Positions 1-10,365 of a stretch of DNA of 64,000 nt are shown here, piece after piece. Location: assembly GCA_014925825.1 (NCBI GenBank), contig JACGCK010000069.1, positions 1 to 64,000 on the forward strand, given 5' to 3'. Both the position numbers and the translations under genes were made by a program. The notes under the pieces are model-generated. The model was not told where the DNA came from. It did not search any database and worked only from the letters and a program-made list of their open reading frames with translations. How positions within the stretch are numbered: the first letter of the stretch is position 1; every line of letters begins with the position of its first letter. This stretch comes from Pholiota molesta (lineage: Eukaryota > Basidiomycota > Agaricomycetes > Agaricales > Strophariaceae).

Positions 1-491
1 TCAAACTCACTCGAAGTTCTAAACCACTGCGCTAAACACGGCTACACCAGTCTAGCTGATGAAGCTGCCAACCAAGCCATGGGGCAGTCACTCGACATGG
101 TCGCCTCAAAGCTTACAGCACCGGGAGTGTTAGCCACATATGTGTGTTTCTTAGACTCTTTTCTTTGACGTTTGCGGTTATTTACTATGACAAGTTGAAA
201 TACTACAATAAATGGCGCAAAGCCAGCGATGAAGCCGCCATTTGGATTGAAGACACATTGCCGTACAATTGCATTGTCTCGAGCTGCATTTATGGCCTAT
301 ATCTTCGTCAGGTTAACCAAAACCCCTCAACCTTCTGTCTCATACCCTTTATTCCTCCCAATCCTTTGCTGCAATGCAGTACCAAGCGTCCTGACTGTAT
401 ATGCAACAAGTTGCGAGGGCCAGAGCGTTGGCGAAACTGGGAGCTTATTATGTACACGAAACAAGAGAAGATTCCAAAGTTTAGCGTATAA
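1..491 (+). CDS. BTB-domain-type protein, C-terminal part (5' end outside window)
   Basis: Frame 1 is open from the first base and reads a helical stretch (EVLNHCAKHGYTSLADEAA, then LDMVASKLTAPGVLA) like the C-terminal helices after the BTB/POZ fold in Agaricomycete BTB proteins. A short intron beginning near 139 (GTGTGT) appears to shift reading into frame 3, which continues with YYDKLKYYNKW and ends with a short basic tail (KIPKFSV) at 491; the exact acceptor is uncertain. In this family such proteins are probable CUL3 adaptors or transcription cofactors. The BTB fold itself would lie upstream of base 1, so the call rests on recalled resemblance of the tail. It could be another helical protein. 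Confidence 0.5.
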
Positions 492-584
492 TATTTCATC
501 CAAATAATATGCTTGATCTAAGTATGTATCCTTAATCGAGCTTCTCTTCATGCGTCTATCGTTTCCTCCGAAGACCAGTAAAAA

Positions 585-960
585 ATGCCCACCCTCTCCT
601 GCGCCGTACGCGACGATTCTCAATCTAAGCTCCTGCGAGCTACCGCGCAAGCCTTCGTACGAAAAGTACCGCCACTGCCGCGACGCGCACTTTCACGAAA
701 GCGACTTGGAGCTGAGCGCCGCACTTGGGGCGTCCGCATTCGAATGCACTGGCTGCGGACACACTCCGAGACCTTCTGTAACGGACGGACGCCCTCAGCT
801 CTCTGGCTCGCCGTCGGGCGAGGCGCCGGCGCCTTCGCGTCGTCTGACTCGTCGTGTACAGCCATACGCTGTCTGCCATGCACGAATGGTCTCCTCGTCA
901 CCGCCGACTGCTTTCCCAAATTTCACGCGCAGCGCGTCGGCGTGTTCGAGCACGCAATAT
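585..960. pseudogene. Scrambled MYND zinc-finger relic with inverted halves
   Basis: Bases 585-715 on the plus strand match the start and middle of the MYND gene at 19116-19835: an ATG followed by LSCAV, then YRHCRDAHFHESDLEL, equivalent to YRRCRDDNFHEGDLEL in the intact copy. Bases about 900-955 match the same gene in the opposite orientation (antisense of DADALRAKFEGEF). The zinc-ligand region between the start and YRHC is missing. One piece is therefore inverted relative to the other, so this cannot encode a working protein. Confidence 0.6.
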
Positions 961-2003
961 ACATGTCTGTATTTTAAAGTAGGGACGCCGTATAGATCTG
1001 GGCAAAATTGTTATTCCCATATTCACAATACCATCAGCACCCGCGTATAGTCATAATAAATATGCACAGAAGTCGATTATACTTTCAAACTACACAAAAG
1101 AAACGCGCGAAGTCAACTAAAAGACTCGAGAATCACCAACAAATTAGGTTACCCATCCAAAGCCAAACCCAATCCCAGAAAAAAGGAAACAAATCGAGCG
1201 GCGAACGCGAAAGAGATAGTAATGTCCACATCATATGTATATGTAACAAGTAACAACGCAGTACCTACCCGCAGTCCGTGAAAATATCGAGTTTAAAATA
1301 GTACCCTTGCGTCGTATGTATGTCGGAGATAGGGTGTGCAGTCCGTGGTCCAAGTACTGTATATGTGGATAAATAAGTACCCAGCGTCATCCGCGTGCGG
1401 AAAAAAAAGGAACAACTGGGGTTGGGGATGCGATGGGGAATGAATACGATACGAAGAAGCAAGGAAATGGGATACCAATACCAATACCAATACTGATACA
1501 GAACGATAGAGAAGACACATAAACCGATCGAGGAAAACACATAGAAGATAATCCGATCCAAAACATATCCAAAACATAAGCCACCGAAGAACATAGAAAG
1601 AGGAGGAGAAACCGAGAAACCGATGAAAGGAGCGGAAGGCAGGCAGCGTGGTATGGGCTGCGGCGGGGGAAATGAAGTCCGTGGCAATACGCGAGTGTAT
1701 CTGTAGGGTATGCGCGGATGCGGCTGCATGTAGGTAAATGTATGAGGCGAGGATGCGGAAGAGGAGGAAGGTGGATATAAGGATACGAGGGAATTGGCGG
1801 GGACGATGAGGTGGGGTCATAGGCGATAATATCAAATGGCGGCAAAGGTGATTAAGAGGAGCAGGCGACAGGAAGAGCGTTCGGGGCCAGCGCGAGATGG
1901 GCGAGGAAGATGGCCAATCCATATACGCGGCAATAACGATACTGTGGTGACGACGACGCGACAGCGCCGACACTACCACTCCCACTCACCCCAACACCAG
2001 GCC
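961..2003. other. Non-coding stretch with a hexanucleotide microsatellite
   Basis: Several long open frames overlap here on the minus strand, but none has a recognisable domain; they are rich in Ser, Pro and Tyr and look like chance frames. The stretch lies downstream of the minus-strand gene ending at 2004 and probably includes its 3' UTR. A short ACCAAT-type microsatellite (about four units) sits at 1472-1496. Confidence 0.5.
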
Positions 2004-3884
2004 CTACCGCTCCTGCCCAAAATCAACCCGCCACTCCCTCCTCTCCTTCCCACCCAGCTCCCTCCTCTCCGCCTGCCCCGTCGCATTGATCCTCGTATTC
2101 GCCAGGATCTTCAGCTCGACGCCGTTGTCCGTGAACGCCTTCGCCACCGGCAGCACGATGAACAGGCACAGCAGCGCGAGGATCAGCGCCACCAGCGTCG
2201 TCACGTTCACCAGCCCGCGCAGCGAGACCGCCGCGCTCGGCGGCGGGCGGTACGGCGCGCGCTGCTGCGGGTGGCCGGGGCGCAAGGGGGCGCCAGGGGG
2301 CGGGGCGCCGGGCGCCGTGGGCTTGCCTGTTCTGCCAACGGAGGCGAGAGGGGCGGGAGGGGGCGCGCGCGGGGCCTTCTTCAGCTTGCCCACGCCCGCG
2401 TACAGCGCGTTCACCTCCGTCGGGTCGTGCACCCAGTCCTCCATCCGCTTCTCCTCGCGCGCCTTCTTATCCCCGCCATAATAGTCGTCCTCGTAATCAT
2501 CGTCATCCTCGTCCTCGTCGTCGTCCGGGTCGTACACGTACGCGACGAGCCCGCCGTGCGCGCGGCCCAGGCTCGCGAGCTCGTTCGCGCTCGAGCGCAT
2601 GCCCAGCGTCAGCGGGGAGGTCCCGATCGGCGGCCCGCCGGGGCTGCCCGGGCTCCCTGGCGGGCCCGCAGAGAGCCCGAGCACGCTCCCGCGCGGCGTG
2701 GGCAGCCGGCTCGCGCTCGCGCTCGTCCCGTTGCTCCCGTTGGGGAACGGCGGGTACTTGGAGTCGTCGAGCGTGAGCGAGTCCGTCTCCGAGTAGAACG
2801 CGGAGTGCCGCATGGTCGCGCCGTACACGGGCGGCGGGGGGCCGCCTGGCGCGGCGCCGTTGGTAGCGGTGCGGGCGCCGCCGTCACTGCTGAGCATCCC
2901 GTCTTCGCTCGCGGAGAGGCGGTACAGGATCATCGAGCCGCGGTTGGAGACGACGGAGCCCGACGTGGAGCCCTGCAGCTGGCCGTGCTGGTGCCCGTTG
3001 CCCACTGGGACACCGGCGAATGCGAGCCCCGCCATCGGGCGCGTGCCCGGGCGGGCGAACGGCGACACGAACCCGCTGCTCGAGGTGGCGTTGGTGAGCG
3101 GCGGAGACGCGGCGGTGAGCGACGTTGACGCAGACAGGCTGCCGCTGCCGGGGGCGGGGATGGACGAGGCGGAGGAGGACGAGTTCGACAGGCGCGGCGT
3201 GGGCGGGCCGCCCGCGGGCACGATATTCGGGTGGTGTCGTTGGCCGGCGGTGCTGTTGGTCGTGGTGCCTGGGCCCTGGGAGCTGCTCGGGCGCGGGCCG
3301 TCGATCAATGTGCTCCCCCTCTGGCCGCCAGGCGCGGACCCATCTGCGCCGCCGGACGTGAGGACGAGGAACGGGGCCGAGGACACCGAGGGCGATGGCG
3401 ACGGGCCCCCGGCGCCGGCAAGCGGGGACGAAGCGAAGGCCTTGAAGGAGCCCGTGCGGGGCGGAGACTGAGTTCGCAGGACCGCAGGGGATCCTGATCC
3501 TGGTCCGGACACGACGGCGGGTGCTGACACCGATGACGCCAGACTGTAGTAGGTCGGTTTTGGTGGCGTTGGGGGTGGCGTGGTCGACGACGGCGGGGGG
3601 ACCGCCGGCGAGGTGTTGGCCAGCGTCGCCGAGCTAGAGAGGGAGGAAAAGGCGGTCGGCGGGGACTGCTGATACTGTTGTGCGCCCGCAGCGGTGGGAG
3701 GGGTGGCGATAGAGTTATCGGTATAAGCGTTGTATACGTGATAGTCGTACGGATCGTCGCCGCGCTGCATCTGCACCCTTGGCGAACCAGAAGCAGCAGG
3801 CATGAGCTTCGCTGCGGCAGAAGCAGAAGCAGAAGCAGCAGGTGCATCGCCCACAGGCATCCCTGACGTCGAAGTCGAAGCCAT
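2004..3884 (-). CDS. Low-complexity single-pass membrane protein, KRE6/SKN1-like N-terminus without catalytic domain
   Basis: The frame encodes 626 residues from an ATG at 3884, which has A at -3 and G at +4. Residues 1-450 are Ser/Pro/Ala/Gly-rich with poly-Ala-Ser runs. An acidic patch (DDDEDEDDDDYEDDYY) precedes EEKRMEDWVHDP. Near the C-terminus is one hydrophobic helix (LVALILALLCLFIVLPVA), followed by a short tail with INATGQ. RGL.N before the helix and INATGQ after it resemble the N-terminal half of KRE6/SKN1 proteins, Golgi/ER type II membrane proteins of beta-1,6-glucan synthesis. The family's GH16-like catalytic domain should follow but a stop ends the frame, and none is visible down to base 1000. 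An upstream splice pair (donor GTGAGT near 4189, acceptor near 4112) fits a 5' UTR intron. It may be a truncated paralogue or an unrelated tail-anchored protein. Confidence 0.5.
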   Translation of the reverse strand: MASTSTSGMPVGDAPAASASASAAAKLMPAASGSPRVQMQRGDDPYDYHVYNAYTDNSIATPPTAAGAQQYQQSPPTAFSSLSSSATLANTSPAVPPPSSTTPPPTPPKPTYYSLASSVSAPAVVSGPGSGSPAVLRTQSPPRTGSFKAFASSPLAGAGGPSPSPSVSSAPFLVLTSGGADGSAPGGQRGSTLIDGPRPSSSQGPGTTTNSTAGQRHHPNIVPAGGPPTPRLSNSSSSASSIPAPGSGSLSASTSLTAASPPLTNATSSSGFVSPFARPGTRPMAGLAFAGVPVGNGHQHGQLQGSTSGSVVSNRGSMILYRLSASEDGMLSSDGGARTATNGAAPGGPPPPVYGATMRHSAFYSETDSLTLDDSKYPPFPNGSNGTSASASRLPTPRGSVLGLSAGPPGSPGSPGGPPIGTSPLTLGMRSSANELASLGRAHGGLVAYVYDPDDDEDEDDDDYEDDYYGGDKKAREEKRMEDWVHDPTEVNALYAGVGKLKKAPRAPPPAPLASVGRTGKPTAPGAPPPGAPLRPGHPQQRAPYRPPPSAAVSLRGLVNVTTLVALILALLCLFIVLPVAKAFTDNGVELKILANTRINATGQAERRELGGKERREWRVDFGQER

Positions 3885-5504
3885 CTTCGCGGGGGTGGCG
3901 GCGGGGATCGCTGGTGCCACGGCGGGTGAAGGGACGAGGACGGGAAGGGCGTCCAGGGCAGAGCTGGAGGACGAGCTGCGGGTGTGGGCGTACTCGTGCA
4001 CGGCGGCGGGCACGCGCGGGGGCGTGGAGGGGTGGGGGAGGGGCTCGAGAAGGGATCTGTGTTGGGAGGAAGGAAAGAGATGAGAAACAGGACAACAAAA
4101 ATAAAATAGCGTGGCATGCTGCCGGAAAGCTGCGTCTCGCACGCATCAACGGCGATACACGCCGTCGAAACCAATCCAGCCAGGCCCATGGGTATACTCA
4201 CCGTGCAATAATCCTCTTCGCTCGTCCGCACCCAGCCCCGCCCGTTCCTCGTCCAGCCGCACGTCGAACTCCACGTCCTCGTAGGCATGTGTCCACGACA
4301 ACAGTGCCCGCTCCCGCGCTGTACCTCCAGCCCCAAACGTCTCTGTACGGTCCATGCTCGCGCGGCTTGATCTGTTGTGGATGGTGGTGGTGGTGTCCAA
4401 GGTGGCCGAGGTAGCTGAGGACCTGAGGTGGGTCGTACTGGTGGTAGTCGTGAGCGGGGTGGGTGTTGTAAGCGGCGAGGCGATCTTTATCAGATCGAGT
4501 GGGCTGCGGCGACCGAGATCCTGAACGGCGTCCAGAAAATACACCTGGGCGAGTGCAATGGGCGGCGGCGGGCGTCTGTCTCTCCACGTAAGTAAGTGCA
4601 AGTCAGAGCGCAACCCGCTGTGACCACCACGATGTGGCTAGCTCGTATGTTAGTTCCGTTTCGCGGGCGGGAGCGGCCGGCCGGAAGCGAACAATGTCGG
4701 CGGCAGGCTGTGTATGTACCGCTTGCTCAATTCGTCTGTCTCTCGCTGTCCCGCCGTCTGTCTAGCTCTCTGCGCCCGCCGCTTGTCTGTCTACCAGGCT
4801 TTCTATGCACCTTTGATACGTTGTCTCACAGTCCCACAACGAGAACCGAGGCGATCAAAGAACGGCGATAGCTGCCCGTGCGCTCGTATGGCCTGTGCAT
4901 TATATTTTCGGCGATCAGATAAGCTTATCTGTCAAGCCGTAGGATCGCGTGCGCGGTGTCGCTCGGGGTATGAGGGCAGGAGGAACAGAAAAGGCGCAAA
5001 TGAAGTGGGATGGTGTAATATAGAGTCACTAACGGGCATTCGGATCGAGGTGAGCGGCGTGTCACTCTCCAATCCGTCCAGAGTTCGCCAAGAGCTTGCA
5101 GCCTTTCTCTCAAAATAACATGCGGTCCCGCTGAACACCCCATCCGTCTGCAAGTCCACTTCGCATCCTCCGCCGGGACCGCAAAGAAGCCCCTGTATGA
5201 GTATCCTCGCAAGACGCACATAACGCGATGACGTCATCTGATTGTGACATCACACGACACTTGATTTCAAGGGCGTCGAGACGCGCGCTCTTGGCGCGCT
5301 GTGTGTTGGGACTGGGGGCTGTGATTGAGATGACTATCGAAGAGGCTAGCTAGGCCGTCCCTAAGTGCATCATGCTTCTTGACATATACAAATACCGCCC
5401 GAAAACAGATACATACACATGTTCGATGAAACATCGAGCGCCGGGCGCTTATATATAATACACGTGCAGGCGCCCACAAGCAGGGACTTCAGCCTGCCTT
5501 CGGC
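3885..5504. promoter_or_regulatory. Upstream region of the minus-strand gene; no gene seen
   Basis: Bases 3885-4600 hold the probable 5' UTR, with a GTGAGT donor near 4189 and a CACAG acceptor near 4112. Bases 4700-4830 contain a pyrimidine-rich tract (repeated TCTGTCT), as is common in fungal promoters. Further on to 5504 there is no recognisable coding sequence; overlapping frames on both strands lack domain signals. Confidence 0.4.
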
Positions 5505-5759
5505 CTGCAGGTATTAAACAAAACCTTCCACGTAAGAATAGAAACACCATCAATTTGAATGAGAGCGAGCACTTCGATGATACCTTTAACAACCCGGTGC
5601 CATAGCGCGAAGTGTACTACTAAGTCTACCACTATGCGCTACTGTCGACTAACTTATTATCCGCTGAAATCGTCAATGCCAATATCTATGCGTTCAATAT
5701 GCGTTCTCCTTCTGCAGCAAATTGGAAAATAACATTCTTAGCTAATACCAATTGGCACG

Positions 5760-6045
5760 CCAGGTGATCAGCTCCAAGGTCGCCTTCGTGGAAGTTGTCG
5801 TCGCGGCAGCGGCGGTACTTGTCGTACCACTTGCGCGGTATCCCGCAGAAGCGCCTGTGCTTTCTCCAATCGGCGCGTTGGCACTCCCGCCCTAAGCGAA
5901 CGCAGCAGACGGACGCCAAAGTCATTTAGGCGCTTGGCGAAGTTGGCTGACCGCAATGAAATCGGTCTTTGCAGCGAGAGCACTGGAGGATGGCAGCATC
6001 CTCAGATTCAGGCTTGTCGCATACGGAGCAGGAGAGGATGCGCAT
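5760..6045 (-). pseudogene. Truncated MYND zinc-finger gene
   Basis: From the ATG at 6045 the minus strand reads MRILSCSVCDK, then ILQCSRCKDRFHC, an intron (donor GTCAGCC instead of GTAAGCC) and GRECQRADWRKHRRFC. All MYND zinc ligands (three CxxC-type pairs, then HxxxC) are present. After FHEGD an extra C shifts the frame. The sequence matching 19556 down to about 18885 of the intact copy is then absent, so the C-terminal half is gone. The gene is divergent from the HECT gene, with about 150 bp between start codons. Confidence 0.7.
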
Positions 6046-6197
6046 TTTTTTTTGAGTGGCTTTCTGAAGAAGGGACAGACGCGTCGTAAGCCATCTCGGA
6101 GGATGACGAAGGCGGCCGAACGAGATAAGATAAGACCTTGGCACGTGATGATGGGATTACGCACTTGCCTGCGCTATGCAGGGGTGTTAGTCGCTCA

Positions 6198-9100
6198 ATG
6201 ATCAATCCTTTCTCCTCTACCACCATCTTGCCTGCCTTTGGAGACGAATGGAAACGAAAGATAAACCTTGGCGGAGTCTCCTCCGCCAACACGCAAGCCG
6301 CCATCTTCAATCGTGTCCAGGCAGAACGTGCAGCCCGCGCCGAACAGAAGCAGCGCACAGAAAGCGCCATCCGAATCCAGGCGTGGTACCGAGGCCTAGT
6401 CGATGCGCGAGCCACGAGACGGGAGATGCGCAAGGCATTCAACGCCGATGTTATGGCGCTGACGGGACTCCGCTGTCTCGTCCTCATTGGCAAAGACGAC
6501 GAGGTGCTGGGAACATGGACAAGGGCTGTTTTACAACTCGGTCCAGGTGCGTTTACGTTGCTATATGTATTTTACATCATCTAACATCCTGGAAGATCAG
6601 CTGTTTGCTCCGGCAAGAGGCGAACATCGCACGAACTGGTTGGTGCTGATACGGCGTGCCGCTTTGCTCCTCGCCCAGTCTGTTGCCGACTCTCCGGAGT
6701 GAGTAAGCATCTTGGACTTGAGATTCGTGATACTCATCCAGGCGCATAGATCACCTAACTCCGCCTCGTATCTTGAGGTCCTCAACACTTTACTGTCGAA
6801 TACTATCGCTACTAGAGTACTTGGTGCCGACGGTCAACCCACAAGCGCCCAAATTTCTGAATACCTCCTCAATCATCAACTCTACTCGTTACTAAGTCAA
6901 GCCATCCAAAACATTGTACGTTTTATGTATTATAGTTCAACTTTCTTATTCATTCCCACCAGCCTGTAGAATTTAAATCGTCACGTAGCCTGCCTATCAT
7001 TGTCAATATCATCACCTCGCCACTTTCTACATTCGCATCAGCTTCGCCCCAATACGCTCAATCTCTTGCCAGCATTTTCACATCAATATTGACGATACCG
7101 CTCCTACCTAATCGACTACCATTAGATGTACTTCCCAAGTTCACGTCCTCACTACCACTGGTTACGCTCAACACTCTCGACCCGCAAATCCCATACATAC
7201 TCGAGACCACTTCTACCGCCGCCAAGATCCACCTCGCGGCGAACATCTACATGTTCATCTCACCGCAGTACAAGAAACTCCCGTCCCCCGCATTCATGAC
7301 CTACCTCCGCCTCTCCATCCTCCTCTTCAGCAAAATCCCGATCGAGACCATCCAACCTCGCACCGCCAAAAACAAGAAACAGAAAGCCGGCAAGCGGAAG
7401 GCGTCCCAGACACCAACACACGAGGACCCTCGGACTCGGACGCGAGCCTCGCTGCGCGGCAGACGCGCGTCGCCGTCGTGGACGACTTCATCACCGTGCC
7501 GCCGCCGCCACCGCTGCCCACGATCGACGTCAAGACGATGAAGCGCCTGGAGAAGATCATCAGCCAGCCGCATCTGACGGCGCTGATCACGGCGACGCAG
7601 GCGAAGCCCGGGCTGTTTCCGCACCTCATCGCGTATCTGTTCGCGTTGACGGCGTCGTGGCCGTCGGCGCAGGAGCAGATTCTGAACGTCGTGCTGGCGA
7701 GTACGGGTGGGGGGCTGGTGCGGGAGCTGTATCGGGATTTGGTCAGGCGGTCGCCGCTGGGGAAGGAGGAAAATTCTGGGAACTTGATGGGTACGTCAAC
7801 GTCGTTTTTGCTTTTCTTTCATGCAATCTTACCAATCATTTCTTCTAGATCCTGCGAACGCATCTCACTGGCCGCCAATTCTCTTCCTCGCCGACCTCTA
7901 TTCGCAAGCACTCCTGACGATGGGCGACGATGAATTCTTCGGGACCGCGTCCGGCGGACGCGCGGTGCGCAACCCGCTGACGCTCGACGAGCTCGTGGAG
8001 TTCAGCCGGCAGCTGCTGAACATCGCGTTCACTTTGTACTGGCGCGACGAGGGGAGCGTGATGCAGGAGGTGTACATCGCGCCGCAGGTGCGGTGCTCGT
8101 GGGAATCGGTGCGGGATAAGGTGACGCGGTGCTTGCTGGGGATTCATGCGCGAGAGTGAGTTGCTTAGTGTTTTTTTTTCGTGTTTGGGCGTTGCTGATG
8201 GGTGTGTAGTTCGCGGAAGCCGTTCGTCCCTGCGGATCACTGGCTCGTCACATCCCAGCTGGACATGAACTCGTTCGTGGAGGCCGCTCTGTAAGTCCAT
8301 GTCTTCTCCATTCCGTTCCACGATTACTCATGATCCGCTCCAGCCTAGAAGAACAGCAGCTCTCGAAGCCCGACGACCCGCTCCAGGGCCCGCGCCACCT
8401 CTCCAAGCGGCAGCTCGCCGCGATGTCGCCGCGCCTCGGCATCCTCAACAACATCCCCTTCGCGATCCCCTTCGAGGTGCGCGTGTCGATCTTCCGGCAC
8501 TTCGTGCTCAACGACATGGCCGCGCGCGGGACGCTGCGCCACCGCGGCTTCGGGCCGTTCGGGCATAAGGCGCGCGTGCAGGTGCGCAGGGGATGGTCGC
8601 GCAGGACGGGTTCGATAGGCTGGGCGAGGTGGATCTGAAGGCGCCGATTGAGATCACGTTCATTGACCAGTTCGGGCAGGAGGAGTGCGTGTTTTGGTTG
8701 GGATTTTTCGTGGGCGGTGTACTGATTGTTGTTGGTTTTGATAGGGCGGGGATCGATGGAGGCGGCGTGTTCAAGGAATTCTTCACGTCGCTCTGTAAGG
8801 AGGTGTTTGACACCGACCGAGGGCTGTGGCTCGCGAACAAGAAGAACGAGCTGTACCCGAACCCGCATGCGTATGCGACGGAGGGTAAGTTCTTTACGTT
8901 TCTGTATTCCAAGTAGTAAACTGAACAGCGCGGCTTCGCTTATAGCGCATAGCTTAAACTGGTACCGCTTCATTGGGCGAATCTTGGGCAAGGCCATGTA
9001 CGAAGGTATCCTGGTCGACGTCGCGTTTGCTGGATTCTTCTTGGCTCGGGTAAGTAATCGATCCTTTCTACAGGGGGCCACCGTGAAGAACTGATTGCTT

Positions 9101-10121
9101 TCTATCTCTAGTGGCTCGGGCGGCAAAGCTTCCTAGATGATCTATCTTCGCTTGACCCCGATTTGTACAACGGTCTGATCTTCCTGAAGCACTACAGCGG
9201 GAATCCAGAGGACCTGTCGCTCAATTTCACTATGGCAATCGAAGGTAGGTTTCTATCCATGCTTGACGCTATGACGTACCGATACTAATACATTGCTTAG
9301 AATTCGGTGTGACGAAAACCGTCGATCTTATCCCAAACGGCAGCAACATCGCCGTCACCAGGGAGAACCGACTGACGTACATCTACCTCGTCTCGCACTA
9401 TCGCCTGAGCAAGCAGATCAAGCAGCAGAGCGAGGCGTTCTTCGAGGGCCTGTCGGAGATGATCGACCAGAAGTGGCTACGGTATGTTTTCGTCGATCCG
9501 TACTTCTTTGATTTTGTGGGCGCTGATGGGTCGATTGCGATAGGATGTTCAACCAACAGGAGGTGCAGATCTTGATCGGAGGCGTGAATTCGCCTATTGA
9601 TCTTGATGATCTTCGACATAATACCAACTATGGAGGGTTGTATGACGATGCGCATCCGGTCATCGTCACATTTTGGCAGGTTTGTAATGGCTTTTGCCAT
9701 ATTGCATGTACGATGTACTTACTCTTTGCGTCAGGTCGTCAACTCGTTCGATCAAGAGCAGCGTCGTGCGCTTCTGCGGTTTGTGACAAGTTGTAGTAGA
9801 CCCCCGCTTCTGTTCGTACAACTTCTCATCATCCAATCTCAAATAAGCTAACGCGTTCTGTTCTACTTCTCTAGTGGATTCAAAGAGCTGGTGCCCAACT
9901 TTTCTATCCGCGACGCGGGCGAGGACCAACATCGCTTGCCTACGTCAAGTACATGTGTCAATTTGCTCAAGGTAAATCCTCCTCCTCCGCGGTCTGTTGA
10001 TGTAGATGTAAGCTTCTCACGTCGCGTTTTCGTGTAGCTTCCACGGTATACTTCAGAGCGTACGCTGCGCGAGAAGCTATTGCAGGCGATCAATTCGAAT
10101 GCTGGGTTTGACTTGTCGTGA
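6198..10121 (+). CDS. HUL5/UBE3C-like HECT E3 ubiquitin ligase, 15 exons, two apparent frameshifts
   Basis: Exons: 6198-6546, 6596-6698, 6750-6915, 6963-7790, 7849-8155, 8210-8290, 8344-8684, 8745-8884, 8946-9049, 9112-9244, 9301-9481, 9544-9679, 9735-9811, 9875-9971 and 10038-10121. The N-terminus has the UBE3C/HUL5 layout: INLGGVSS, a basic helix and an IQ-like motif (AIRIQAWYRG). The HECT domain runs from IPFEVRVSIFRHF to the end. It contains AGIDGGGVFKEFF, RILGKAMYEGILVD, the catalytic Cys in FVTSCSRPPLL (codon 9792-9794), LPTSSTCVNLLKLP and the C-terminal AGFDLS. This class extends ubiquitin chains on proteasome-bound substrates. The frame breaks by one base in CCC near 7428 and in GGGG near 8591, both homopolymers; otherwise splice sites and domains are intact. 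It may be functional if these are sequencing errors, or a young pseudogene if not. Confidence 0.88.
9792..9794 (+). other. Predicted catalytic cysteine codon of the HECT ligase
   Basis: TGT within FVTSCSRPPL. In HECT ligases the Cys of the TxCxxPP-type motif forms the ubiquitin thioester. Confidence 0.8.
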
Positions 10122-10365
10122 AATTTTTTTTTGTTCGTATGCTAGGTTTCGAAACCCACGTGCAGTCGGTGAGGTAGACTTGGAGTTGGGATGTCGTAGG
10201 GAGTCGTTACTTACTCTATGTGTTGTAATTGTAATAATATGAATGGTTTTGTCAATTCTTGTTGGCATGTCCTCGCTCAACACCATGAGCCACAACCGAA
10301 TCACGTGTCGGCTCCGACTTCAAAATTTAACCATCCACATATTGCCGACCTTTGCCTTTAGAACA

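Noticed and set aside
1265..1985. Three overlapping minus-strand frames of 150-230 codons
   Set aside because: They overlap in different frames, have no domain or splice pattern, and lie in the 3' flank of the gene ending at 2004.
1836..3128. 430-codon plus-strand frame opposite the low-complexity gene
   Set aside because: It is an Arg-rich shadow frame of GC-rich coding sequence on the other strand.
3305..4336. 343-codon minus-strand frame
   Set aside because: A Pro/Arg/His-rich shadow in another frame of the 2004-3884 gene and its leader; the real frame has the acidic patch and membrane helix.
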